NCBI RefSeq assembly: GCF_002042975.1
Contig: NW_018149735.1
Span: 499,264 to 563,263, forward strand
Direction of reading: 5' to 3'
DNA: 64,000 nucleotides
Source: Orbicella faveolata
Lineage: Eukaryota > Cnidaria > Anthozoa > Scleractinia > Merulinidae
Part shown: positions 1-10,904 of the stretch, piece by piece
How the letters are laid out: every line of letters begins with the position of its first letter
Numbering within the stretch: the first letter of the stretch is position 1
Program-made: the position numbers and the translations under genes
The notes under the pieces: model-generated
Told to the model about the DNA's origin: nothing
Seen by the model: the letters and a program-made list of their open reading frames with translations, nothing else
Database searches by the model: none

Positions 1-24
1 TCCACTACAAGTGCCATTACTTAC

Positions 25-2241
25 CTTGAGACAAACAACTGGTTTTGCCATCTCCTGTGTAACCATGGTTACAGGTACAATTGTACGATCCAGCTGTATT
101 TGAACATGTAGCTCTACCGCTGATGCAGCCGTTAGCACCGCTGGCGCACTCATCTATATCTGCAAAAAGGAAAGACGGTGGATGATAAATATCTGAAATA
201 ACTAAATCACTCAGTCGAATGCCTGTGTAAAGCTAAGGTTCCGGGACAGTCATTCATTCAGTCTTCGCACCCCTATATTTTTTTTGTGGAGCTGTATATC
301 GACAAAAATCCCTCACTAAAAAGAGTCAGCGACACACAGTTGCGTAAATTTCAAACCAATGTCAACTCCTGATTACAGGTACTCTTTTTTGAATGTTTAT
401 ACTACTAGAGAATCTTCAAAAAAATTGTACACAGTCTATAAATGTTGTCTTTTACCTCAGTTTTAAATTGAGGCCGGGTGCAAAATTTGCCATACGCATG
501 AAAAGGGTTTAGTTAGTCTCAAAAAAAGTCATACTTAGTTTGGAATAGTAAGCACACCGTTGTCGGCCAGAAAAGAAACGATAACTGAGATTCACAATTA
601 TTATACGTTATTCAAGAAAATAAGGGAAAATGTTTTTACCAGAACACCTGAATCCATCCCCAGAGAAACCAGTTTTGCAGGCACAAATAAATGAACCAAT
701 GATGTTGATACACTCGGCATTGATGTCACAGACAGGAACAGAAGCATTGCACTCGTCTACGTCTAAACAAAAGGTTGAAAAAATATCATGGAATATCGAT
801 CACTGACAGAGCCATTGGGCGAGTCACGTGAATCCACTGTTGATCCTTCTTAAAATAAAATAAAACAAAAGGAAGGCAGGATTTCACCTGGTGTAATGCT
901 TGTTTCTATAGAATTGTAATTGTTATTCCTGCTTGTGAATTCTACTTCACACCGAACAAGAAAATTAAATTACTCAGACGGATATTGCACGCTAAGACCG
1001 AACCTTAAGTTAAAGCCTCGTTGTCTCTGGTTCTTAAAATAATTCTTGCTTGAAGAACGACTTAACGTTGAAACGAACAAGAACGGTTTGGATTACCCGC
1101 AGTCAACTATAGTAGACCAGGAAATATGAAATTGTACGCAAAAGTTTGATGTAGCGCGCGATGTTTTTTACTGCAATTTATGGTTCAAAGTAATACAAAG
1201 CACTAGATAACATACTATACAATAAGAAAAAAAGACGGAAAGGTGCCATAAGGACGGTTAGCAAAAGAGATATTAATTTCCATGCAAGGCAGACCACCTG
1301 AAAGAAAAAGGGAAAAACACCGATATGAAGTACTTAGTACAATGTACAGCCGCTCATGATAGGAACAACTCGGAATTCAAGGTGTTTGATAGCGGGAAGG
1401 GGTACTTGTTGAAAGAATTAACGTCTATTTACCTTCCGTAGACATGTTACATGGAGCAAAGACTACCTCGCCAGGTTTAACTGAACTGAACCAGTAATTA
1501 CCGCTGACTGCATCCTCTCCTTCACTCGCCCTGATTTCGGCGCACGATTCAGCTGGCAACTCCGCAATGGATCCAAGTGCAACTAAAAGAAAAAAGAAAG
1601 GTTATTGATTCAGCCCTCCGATCTCATAAAGAAACATCACATTGTTTTTCAGTCAGTTTTCTTGAAAAACCAACCGGCGAGCTCTGTGGACAGTCATCGG
1701 AATGCTGAGTAATCCTCGACATGTTTGTATAAGAAATGAATAAACCCTTTGCACAAATGGCGCCTACATTTGAATAACACTACCTTGTACATCCTTAACC
1801 GCGTACGTACGTTCCAAACAAAGGATTTTTTCTTAAATTTGAGGCGTAAGATGTACAACTATTGTGTTTGCGCCATTATGTAAAGGGTTTATGCTCTTCT
1901 AACAAAAGATAGAGCTTGACGCTGAAGTTACCTCTTTTACTCAGTCGTTTGAGATACACCCGTTCGCTGTCCGCAACAAAATCCCCAGGTCTGGCCCCTT
2001 TGGTGCGGTCGTTCAGTTCACATATGCCTCGGGTGATGACGTAGTTGAAGCTTTGACATCTGACGTCATCGTTACACTGGTCTACACACTTAAGCCAGTT
2101 TGTGGTCGTCATCTCCATGAAGGTGTGTCCTTTTAGCATCATGCCGCGGATGGAATATTCGCGTCTACACTGTTCATCGTTGAGTTCACAAAACATCTGA
2201 CACATCATGGGGATCATAAGAAGCTTGATGACCAGGTTCAT
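25..2241 (-). CDS. Secreted PAN/EGF-CA/EGF-CA protein, gene 1 of tandem array (3' end outside window)
   Basis: Four coding exons are visible: 1932-2241, 1433-1582, 640-762 and 25-159, all with GT-AG borders and all joined in phase 1. The start at 2241 opens with a hydrophobic signal peptide (MNLVIKLLMIPMMCQMFC). Exon 1 then encodes a PAN/Apple-type domain with paired cysteines (NWLKCVDQCNDDVRCQSFNY). Exon 2 is a 50-residue SCAEI...NYWF...CNMSTE module like the opening of a fibrinogen-type domain. Exons 3 and 4 are calcium-binding EGF domains beginning DVDEC and DIDEC. By comparison with gene 2, the missing last exon should encode a D8C domain and lie left of position 1. PAN and EGF modules usually bind protein or sugar outside the cell; the ligand is unknown. 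An upstream in-frame ATG at 2337 exists but would put 32 residues before the signal peptide. Confidence 0.85.
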
Positions 2242-2743
2242 TTTTAAAGATATACAAAGCCACTGGCCAGGTTCTGAATCCGTACAACACATGTACGACA
2301 GGGAAAAAAAACCATTAAGTTTTACCTGATCTATCATAAGAACATCCTACATAGCAGATTAGCTGTTGGATGCGGACCAGCCATTGTGTAAGCTGCAAAG
2401 CTAAAGCCGCTAAAGGGCGCGCAAGTGTGGAAGTTATGGCGCCGTTCTAATCTCGTTTCCAGACTTCTTGTGAGTACTCCGCTCGTCTTTGGCTTCGCCC
2501 GCAGAGATCTGGAAACGTGATTAGCGCTGTTCATAGTCAGTATGACTATCAAACTCGACATCAAAAGAAGTCTAACAGTTGTACTCTACTTTGATAATGT
2601 TCAATAAATACTTTGAAGATATAGATGACTATCGCAGTTATATACACAACTTCAGCAGCTGTCAAATTAGAGCCTGAAAAAAAATATGCAGGCCTAAAAG
2701 ATCATATATTTGAACTGCGCAGAAAGATAATTATAAAGACATA

Positions 2744-2905
2744 GATGATCATCGCAGTTATATACACAAATTAAGAAGCTGTGACATTAAATTAATTTTA
2801 ATTTTAAAGCCAAAAAAAAAAAATCAGGCCTGAACGGGATTCGAACCAATGACCTCTGTGATACCTTGAGATATCAATGATACTCGAGCTATCAAGCCAA
2901 CTGGG
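2744..2905 (-). mobile_element. tRNA-derived SINE copy in opposite orientation
   Basis: On the minus strand the block reads TTGGCTTGATAGCTCGAG, then a B box GGTTCGAATCCC, a T-rich run and the same GATGATCATCTATGTC body as at 4293. A body fragment is repeated at about 2610-2740. The flanking AACTAACAATGT motif is shared with the segment at 3225-3240. Confidence 0.6.
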
Positions 2906-3254
2906 AGCTGGTCACATTGTTAGTTCGTAATATAGCCGTAGATGGTGAAGAATGCGCATGAATAGATGAAAGATCATATATTTGAACTGCAGAAAAGTAT
3001 ATAAACTTGAGATGTAACCGGAGCGTCATAATTACAAAGCGGCAGGCGAGATAATATTCAGAAATGTAAACCGCCTTCGCTTCATTCAAATCTCTTCTAA
3101 AAGACTCAAAAAGACACAGGAACACAGGTAAATAATAGCACATTTATTTTTCCTGGTGATATAGTGTTCGAGTCCCCTGTGTCGCAGCTACAGCTGTGGC
3201 ATTCTTCACCAACTACGGGTATATTACGAACTAACAATGTAGCCAGCTCTCAGT

Positions 3255-4282
3255 CAGACTACGAGTGGTCCCTCTTTCGCTTAGTCCGTCGTACGTGGCG
3301 CGAAAGAAAACTGCGAAAAAAATGACCGCGCGAAAAAATGCCTGAACGAAATCTTGGGAGCGAGGAGCGAGCGAAAAGAGGGACTACCACCTAAACCAGG
3401 GAGTTTGACATTTCACGGCCGAGCGATTTTTCGGTGCAGGATTTCTCATCTTGACTTCCTCTTATTATTGCCTGTTGTCAATAACCCCCGGAGATATCCT
3501 GAATGAAATTGCTCTACTCTACTCTTCAAGTAGCGAGGCAAAAATACGCCGTGAGAAGTATATCTTCGTCCAGTGTTCGTTAAGCGAAACTGCCAAAGAA
3601 GTTTTAAACAGACGGCGAAGGAAGCGTCTTGAAACGATTTTTGCTGCGTCTCTAGGTGTAAAGCTAAACGTTACTGCGAAAATTTCAAACGCAGAGTTTC
3701 AACCGAGAATTTACATTATGTATTTCACATAGGAGATCATCCAACTGCGGTGAAATGTTTGCCGACAGTCGCGGAAAGTTTCAGGTGAATGTTCAATTTC
3801 AAGTGAAAGTGCGGTTCAATCTTTCAAATGGACGGCAGCAAGGCTAAGCTCATTGATGCTGTTGAGCGGCGAAATCACTAACACGCTCGCAATCGGGTTC
3901 GCGGGGGAAAGCTTGGCAAAAAACAAAATACTTGATAAATTAAAATTTCTCCAAAGCCTGTTGACAGAATCGCAAGAACATCACGGCTTGCGAAGTGCGG
4001 TTCCAACGCCTCGATTTGCTCTGGTTCCAAAGCTTTCTACGGTCGGAAAGCGAGATAAACATTCCTACAAAACGTCACACGTATCTCGAATGTTGACAAC
4101 AAGTTGTCAACGCTCCTAACATAAACCAATCATATTTTTTCGTTGTGAGAGTAACGCATAATTTTAAACTCCCTGGCTTAGGCGGTCCTCGCCCCCAGGA
4201 TTTCGCGCGGCCATTTTTTTCTCGCGGTTTTCTTTCGCGTCACGCACGACTGACCAAGCGAAAGAGGGACTACTCGTAATCT
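3255..4282. mobile_element. Mutator-like non-autonomous DNA transposon with ~170-bp TIRs
   Basis: The outer ~150-170 bp at each end are inverted copies: the left end starts near AGACTACGAGTGGTCCCTC, the right end reads, inverted, AGATTACGAGTAGTCCCTC, followed on both sides by CTTTCGCTT...GCGCGAAAGAAAAC and, further in, an inverted match through CCAGGGAGTTT. It is flanked by AGCTCTCAGT at 3245-3254 and AGCTATCAGT at 4283-4292; the second contig copy at 5022-5031 has the exact AGCTCTCAGT. Long TIRs with a 9-11 bp duplication are the hallmark of Mutator-like elements. It interrupts a tRNA-type SINE. Two plus-strand ORFs, 3451-3732 (93 aa) and 3853-4119 (88 aa), lie inside; neither resembles a transposase that I recognise. 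Confidence 0.7.
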
Positions 4283-4943
4283 AGCTATCAGTTGGCTTGA
4301 TAACTCAATTGGTAGAGCACTGCACCGGTATCGCCGAGGTCATGGGTTCGAATCCCGTTCAGTCCTAAATTTTTTTCAGGCTCTAATTTCACAGCTGCTT
4401 AAGTTGGGTATATAACTGAGATGATCATCTATGTCTTCATATCTTTCTCCACAGATCAAATATATGATCTTTCCTATATATTGATGTGAAATAAATAGTT
4501 TGGTACCAATATTGAGTCACATTGTTTGTGCGGTTTCGGCTTTCTGTTGCCAATAAAAAGCATTTTATAAATTATGCAGTTTAGTTTTCTTTCAGTAGGC
4601 ATTTCTCTAACACTGATAACATGTTTGCCAGGGTCTCGATCCACGGGATCAGAAATAATGAGTACACAAAAAAAGGATCTATATACCTCGCAAACCTGAC
4701 AATACTCAGGTGGACGGAAAACAATTTGAAAACGGAGCTTTTCGAAAACGATGACGTCACGATAATCATGTGATTTCCCTGACCAAGTTTTCCTCAAACA
4801 CAAATCCAACATGACAGGCGATTTTTGCGTTTTTAAATTTCTCCGACGTAGTGTGGACAAAGAACATTTGATGGGTTTTCAAAGTGAAACCTCCGTTTTT
4901 AAATTCCTTTGGCGTGGTGTGCACGGAGCCTGAGACAGTTACT
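4208..4943 (+). repeat. First copy of ~736-bp direct repeat ending at the N at 4944
   Basis: Starts CGGCCATTTTTTT and ends CCTGAGACAGTTACT immediately before the N; the same stretch runs again from 4945 to 5680 with scattered single-base differences. It includes the right end of the Mutator-like element, the SINE and a foldback-type tail with CTCCGACGTAGTGTGGAC. Confidence 0.8.
4293..4480 (+). mobile_element. tRNA-derived SINE (Thr-like head), right part
   Basis: The head has a tRNA-like D-arm (ACTCAATTGGTAGAGC), a degraded anticodon arm with CCGGTAT loop, and a B box GGTTCGAATCC. It is followed by a T-rich run and a body with GCTCTAATTTCACAGCTGCTTAAG and GATGATCATCTATGTC. The upstream part is separated by the Mutator-like insertion (target duplication at 3245-3254). 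Confidence 0.65.
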
Positions 4944-4944
4944 N

Positions 4945-5680
4945 CGGCCATTTTTTTTCTCGCGGTTTTCTTTCGCGTCACGCACGACGGACCAAGCGAA
5001 AGAGGGACTACTCGTAATCTAGCTCTCAGTTGGCTTGATAACTCAGTTGGTAGAGCACTGCATCGGTATCGCCGAGGTCATGGGTTCGAATCCCGTTCAG
5101 CCCTAAATTTTTTTCAGGCTCTAATTTCACAGCTGCTTAAGTTGGTTATATAACTGAGATGATCATCTATGTCTTCATATCTTTCTCCGCGTATCAAATA
5201 TATGATCTTTCCTATATATTGATGTGAAATAAATAGTTTGGTACCAATATTGAGTCACATTGTTTGTGCGGTTTGAGCTTTCTGTTACCAATAAAAAGCG
5301 TTTTATAAATTATGCAGTTTAGTTTTCTTTCAGCTGGCATTTCTCTAAAACTGATAACATGTTTGCCAGGGTCTCGATCCACGGGATCAGAAATAATGAG
5401 TACACAAAAAAGGATCTGTATACCTTGCAAACCTGACAATACTCAGGTGGACGGAAAACAATTTGAAAACGGAGCTTTTCGAAAACGATGGCGACACGAT
5501 AATCATTTGATTTCCATGACCAAGTTTTCCTCAAACACAAATCCAACATGACAGGCGATTTTTGCGTTTGTAAATTTCTCCGACGTAGTGTGGACAAAGA
5601 ACATTTGATGGGTTTTCAAAGTGAAACCTCCGTTTTTAAATTCCTTTGGCGTGGTGTGCACGGAGCCTGAGACAGTTACT
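4945..5680 (+). repeat. Second copy of ~736-bp direct repeat
   Basis: Continuous on its right with 5681-6551. Copies differ at roughly one position in a few dozen, as alleles would. The shared tail (GTAGTGTGGAC, GTGCACGGAGCCTGAGACAG) belongs to the same foldback family as 29698-30053. Confidence 0.8.
5028..5215 (+). mobile_element. tRNA-derived SINE, second contig copy
   Basis: Same SINE as at 4293-4480 with a few base differences (ACTCAGTTGG, CATCGG, CAGCCC). It lies in the second copy of the repeat abutting the N at 4944 and is probably the other haplotype of the same locus. Confidence 0.6.
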
Positions 5681-6551
5681 TCGATGAATTTTATCATACT
5701 TTATTACGTAACATGCTATAAAATGCTCTTAATAACTTAAGCGTTAAAATCGAAATCAGTTTGAACAATATTTCGCGATGCCTTTTGCAAATAGGAAAAT
5801 CCATCATTTTGAAGTGTACAGTCGAAATAGTTAGGCAACATTAACGAAACAGTACCGCTAGAAATATTAACTCTGAATCGAAAGTAGGAACGACTTTTTC
5901 GTGAAAACTACAGTACAGTTACACAGTAAATGAAAAAAGTGTAGTTGGCTTACCAAAAGGTCTTGTCTTTTCTGTGCAAACTATGACTTTCTCTTTTGGT
6001 AAACTCTCCAAACACTGACGACCATCTCAAGGCTCTTGTAGATATATATTTCCAAAAAACAAAAACAAAAAAAATGCGTGATCCATTTATAATGGCAGAA
6101 ATTTTTGTATCAACAATATATGTTATTTAGGCTCAGTTTACCTGTCATGTTCTGGTTTCCTTGAAAGCAAGCGCTTCGGTCCCGCGGCTGAATAGATTCC
6201 CTCTCTATAAAGACCAAGAGACAATAGAGAGTCTGGTTATTACTGAATACTTTCACCTGCTTGATGGATAACTATGTTAATTTCCTGAAAAAAGACAAGC
6301 AAGCGCTTAGATGTTGATTATATTTGTCTTAGAAACTTGCTGGTTGATCAATTAATTAAGGATATGTAGTTCTTTTTCGTCTCAAACTTTCTTTGCTTAC
6401 AATGATAATTCTGAAAGAAATTAAGACTTGAAGTTTTACAGCCTAACGGTTTTTTATTGCCGTTTATTACAGTTTATTCACTACTGCTCTGAACTATCAG
6501 CTGTCAATTTAACCAAAGCAAAACAGCATTGTTAGATGCCCTTTACAAAAT
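5510..6551 (+). repeat. First copy of ~1.04-kb direct repeat ending at the N at 6552
   Basis: From TGATTTCC(A/C)TGACCAAG to GATGCCCTTTACAAAAT, the block recurs at 6553-7596 almost unchanged. No coding potential, RNA gene or element end was recognised inside 5690-6540; it is AT-rich unique-looking DNA. Confidence 0.85.
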
Positions 6552-6552
6552 N

Positions 6553-7596
6553 TGATTTCCCTGACCAAGTTTTCCTCAAACACAAATCCAACATGACAGG
6601 CGATTTTTGCGTTTTTAAATTTCTCCGACGTAGTGTGGACAAAGAACATTTGATGGGTTTTCAAAGTGAAACCTCCGTTTTTAAATTCCTTTGGCGTGGT
6701 GTGCACGGAGCCTGAGACAGTTACTTCGATGAATTTTATCATACTTTATTACGTAACATGCTATAAAATGCTCTTAATAACTTAAGCGTTAAAATCGAAA
6801 TCAGTTTGAACAATATTTCGCGATGCCTTTTGCAAATAGGAAAATCCATCATTTTGAAGTGTACAGTCGAAATAGTTAGGCAACATTAACGAAACAGTAC
6901 CGCTAGAAATATTAACTCTGAATCGAAAGTAGGAACGACTTTTTCGTGAAAACTACAGTACAGTTACACAGTAAATGAAAAAAGTGTAGTTGGCTTACCA
7001 AAAGGTCTTGTCTTTTCTGTGCAAACTATGACTTTCTCTTTTGGTAAACTCTCCAAACACTGACGACCATCTCAAGGCTCTTGTAGATATATATTTCCAA
7101 AAAACAAAAACAAAAAAAATGCGTGATCCATTTATAATGGCAGAAATTTTTGTATCAACAATATATGTTATTTAGGCTCAGTTTACCTGTCATGTTCTGG
7201 TTTCCTTGAAAGCAAGCGCTTCGGTCCCGCGGCTGAATAGATTCCCTCTCTATAAAGACCAAGAGACAATAGAGAGTCTGGTTATTACTGAATACTTTCA
7301 CCTGCTTGATGGATAACTATGTTAATTTCCTGAAAAAAGACAAGCAAGCGCTTAGATGTTGATTATATTTGTCTTAGAAACTTGCTGGTTGATCAATTAA
7401 TTAAGGATATGTAGTTCTTTTTCGTCTCAAACTTTCTTTGCTTACAATGATAATTCTGAAAGAAATTAAGACTTGAAGTTTTACAGCCTAACGGTTTTTT
7501 ATTGCCGTTTATTACAGTTTATTCACTACTGCTCTGAACTATCAGCTGTCAATTTAACCAAAGCAAAACAGCATTGTTAGATGCCCTTTACAAAAT
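6553..7596 (+). repeat. Second copy of ~1.04-kb direct repeat
   Basis: Near-identical to 5510-6551 and continuous on the right with 7597 onward. Only a couple of base changes were noticed near its left end. Confidence 0.85.
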
Positions 7597-8249
7597 TTTA
7601 ATATTATAAACTGACAAACTAGGTTAGCCAAAACAATATAATTTTCCAGCAACGTGACGCAATTTCTAAAATGTTAAATAATTTAAAACGCATTTTCGTC
7701 TCCAAATTTATCGCAAGTTTTAAATGCTTTTTCTACAAAAAATATCCTTAATTAGCTACAGTGAAGTATAACAAAAACTAGGTATGGATGCAACGTCAGC
7801 AATGTGTGGAAAGGGCCGGTGAGCCAGCAGGGAAAATTGATTACTACTTCAGTCGCAAACTCACTCCGAAAGTACAGGAAGAAAGTCACCACTCCTCGCA
7901 AATAAAAAAATTAAGTTTAATTAAAACTTTCTCAGAAGCCAACAACTTGTCAAGAACTAAGAACGGTATGCCACAAACCTCATTTTGTTTTGCTGATGCG
8001 ACAGAAAAAGGAATAATCAGACAGGCGTTTGAGCCAGCGGCAAAGTTTTCAATTTTTAACTGAAAGACCAAAACTATATTGCTGCTTACATTTTATTCTT
8101 CCCTAATTTGTTGTTCTATTTGCTTCGTTGTTTTAAGTGTTCTTCAAGGACCAGACCCTTTTTTAACAGTTTTTTAGCTTTCTCAATTATTTCATAATGT
8201 AGACGATTTTATGCTTGCAAAAACGTGCCTAACTGGAAAGTTATGTAAC
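7597..8249. other. AT-rich intergenic stretch
   Basis: Nothing recognised. A 91-codon plus-strand ORF at 7788-8063 has no known domain, and the low GC content makes chance ORFs likely. Confidence 0.5.
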
Positions 8250-8321
8250 CATAAAGAATTGCTCACCTGCCCTAGTTTAATTTTAAATTAAACTAGAGCA
8301 GGTGAGTAATTTTTACTTTAT
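8250..8321. repeat. Short perfect-type foldback
   Basis: CCATAAAG...CTCACCTGCCCTAGTTTAATTT folds on AAATTAAACTAGAGCAGGTGAG...CTTTATGG with almost no loop. A second copy lies at 15390-15461. It marks the left edge of the 2.6-kb repeated spacer. Confidence 0.75.
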
Positions 8322-10904
8322 GGAAAGGGAGACTGTGTGTCGTTTGAATGTTTTTTTAATCTTTTGTTTTTTTTATATATAAAATTTAGATCTAGTTTAG
8401 GAAAGCTGCATTTTGTTGCTAGTGACACCATTCATTCCATACAAAAACACAGATACACATCAAAGCAGTGAAAAAGCTTCGCCTAATCAGTGAGGCAAGA
8501 ACCCATAAAACAAGAACGATTAATGAACAATCCTGTATCTGTGTTTCGGATTCTCTCACGATAAATGTACCCATTAATTAATTTTATCTCGAATTAGTTG
8601 TCGTTCATGATAGTTCTATCATTGGCCGAACTTTCTTGAGGTAGCTGTTGACATTTAATTTACTGAGGGCGTATGTTGTAGTAGGCATAAAGGGATCTTT
8701 GTTGACAGTATGTCCCACATTAGTATAAGCGAACAGTTTCTGACCAAGCTTCAAAAATATCATTTTCGAATATTGAAAGGGTATAACACGACTAACTTTC
8801 CCAAGAAATTTGAACCTTACGTATTTGAAATTTTTTGTGCGTTGCGAGCCGTTTAACAACTCAATTTTTTTAAAAGAGGTATGCACTCATTAGCGCTTTT
8901 GCCACCCAGAAATTTCGCAGTTTTTGAAAACCAATATCTCCTTTAATATTATAGCCAAAGAGCTTAAAATTGGACCAGTTTTTCTAGTTCATTAACTGTT
9001 TGGAGTCAATTTATATTTAACATGAGGTGCACCATACGCAAAGTCTTATGCTAATGAGGCAAAATACGAACAATGACGTCAGCCAAGATGGCCCTCTAAT
9101 TTTTCTTTCCACGAGCCGGAGATCAATCTCGAGCCCAGAGTCTCCCGGCTCGGTCAGCGGTTGGGTCACCAAGAAGACGACGGTCACCGATCTGGGAGAC
9201 TCTGGGGTCGAGACTGGCTGGAGAATGGAGACAGCAACGGAACACTTTTTCCAAATATTAAAATGAAACTAAATGTCAGGGCTGCCTACCAAATCACAAT
9301 TTAATACTTAGCTTTGTCCTGATTACAAGTCTTTCGAGTGTCCTCCACTTCAAGCAAGGCTGCAGCTAGGTTCGCGGAAGACATTATTTACGTTTCAGAA
9401 GACTAATAAATTCGTCAAACATTTTCGTGAGAATTTTGTGTGATTAGCATATTTATTCATTGATTCGTGTTATCGAGTGATCTAGTGTCAGTTGTATTCG
9501 AGTTGTATTCGAGTCGTACGCTGTTTTCGAGTTGTATTCGAGTTGCATTTGCTTTGGTTGTCGCTCCGTCCGACCACTAGGTTTCTTTTAATGGGGGGTT
9601 AAGGAAACCGGCACCGGAGACCTAATTCTCTATGGTGGTATGATATTGGAAATGATATTTTCAGCATTCTCCACGAGATATTTTGTCAGAAAGTCAATCG
9701 CGATCAAGAGTAAAATGAGACAAATTTTTAGAACTTACAACAATATTTTCTTAACTTGATACACATATCTTTGCCTTACTGCACTAAACATGTATCGTTA
9801 GCTAACGAGATTAGTCTGTTTCGTGTTTAACCCTCGGACGTACAAGCTAACTCATACCCCCAATCGGGGGGGGGGGGTTGATACAACCCCCCTCTGGGAT
9901 TTCGTTCTGTTAGAGCATAGCGAAATAAATTTACATTAATTAATAATCCAATGGAGCGAAGAAAAACAAAACTAAGTCATTTTTGACTACTGGCAGCCGG
10001 TCTTTTTATCGAAAGGGTGCTCTCTTATATGGGCTATATAGGAGTGCGCGGCCCCAAAGGGTGTGCTTTTTCAGCCGTTTTCGTCATAAATAGGGTATCA
10101 ATTTTGACATTATGCTTTTACAGGTCATAAATAGGGTAAGGAAAATCACAGATTTTGGTCACAAATAGGGTAAGGGTTTTGGGAAGCAGGCCGCACATCC
10201 CCGCCCAATTTTCTGGGAGTGACCCCCGGATCTTTTCTTTGAAGGTCCGAGGTGTGTTTGCGAGCACGTCTGTATCGCGTCGATTCGCACTTCCTCCCTG
10301 AGATCTTTTAATTGCACTCCGATCTGAAAGTCTTTTGATTAAAAAACTGTCAAACGCAGTTAAGTTGACAGATTTTTTATCCCAAATAACTTAAAATACA
10401 CTAATCCATATGAATTAATCCAATAATCTTGCATTCAACACGTGGATTCCTGATCACATATAAGTTTAATGGAATCTCTTGCTCCTCTTCGCCACTGTTC
10501 TTATTTGTTTGTCTCTTTTTGTACTATTAGACTCACAGTGCCATTTTATGCAGAAATAACTACTTGACGAAAAAGTTAAAAGAAATTACAAGTATTTAGA
10601 AGACTCTAGGACTGAAAACGTTAGCAACAGGGAAATTAAGAATGAATTTTTCAAGACGCACTTAAGGGAATATATATTTCGTAAATTGAATTGTCATTTA
10701 ATGGTAGACTTTAATAGTAGACTTTATTGGAGAGGGTAACTTTTGACAGTCAAAACTGATAAACTAATGGCCCTCGACATAAACGCAAAAGGAAATTAAT
10801 TAAAATCACTATGTACAGCCTATAAATAGAGGAGTTTTGTTTGCAACCATCACTAGATTAAATACTTGTTTCAGTCAGCGCCACAGTAGCGCAGATGACA
10901 AGGG
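8322..10904. repeat. Spacer unit downstream of gene 2 (copy 1)
   Basis: This 2.6-kb stretch recurs at 15462-18043. The left ~650 bp differ at many positions; from about 8960 rightward the copies are almost identical. Inside are a foldback with GAGACTCTGGG/CCCAGAGTCTC arms (9118-9225), four GTTGTATTCGA-type repeats (9488-9546), a GGGGGTTGATACAACCCCC palindrome (9868-9896), and three TCATAAATAGGGTA-type repeats (10084-10175). No coding region is convincing; a 79-codon ORF at 9027-9266 lies over the foldback. Confidence 0.75.

Noticed and set aside
4293-5105. tRNA gene candidates (Thr-like)
   Set aside because: D-arm and B box are good, but the anticodon stem does not pair, the base before the anticodon is not T, the acceptor ends mismatch, and the same sequence continues into a dispersed body. 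These are SINE heads.
9027-9266. 79-codon ORF present in both spacer copies (also 16165-16404)
   Set aside because: It overlies a foldback with GAGACTCTGGG arms and occurs twice only because the spacer is duplicated; no coding signature.
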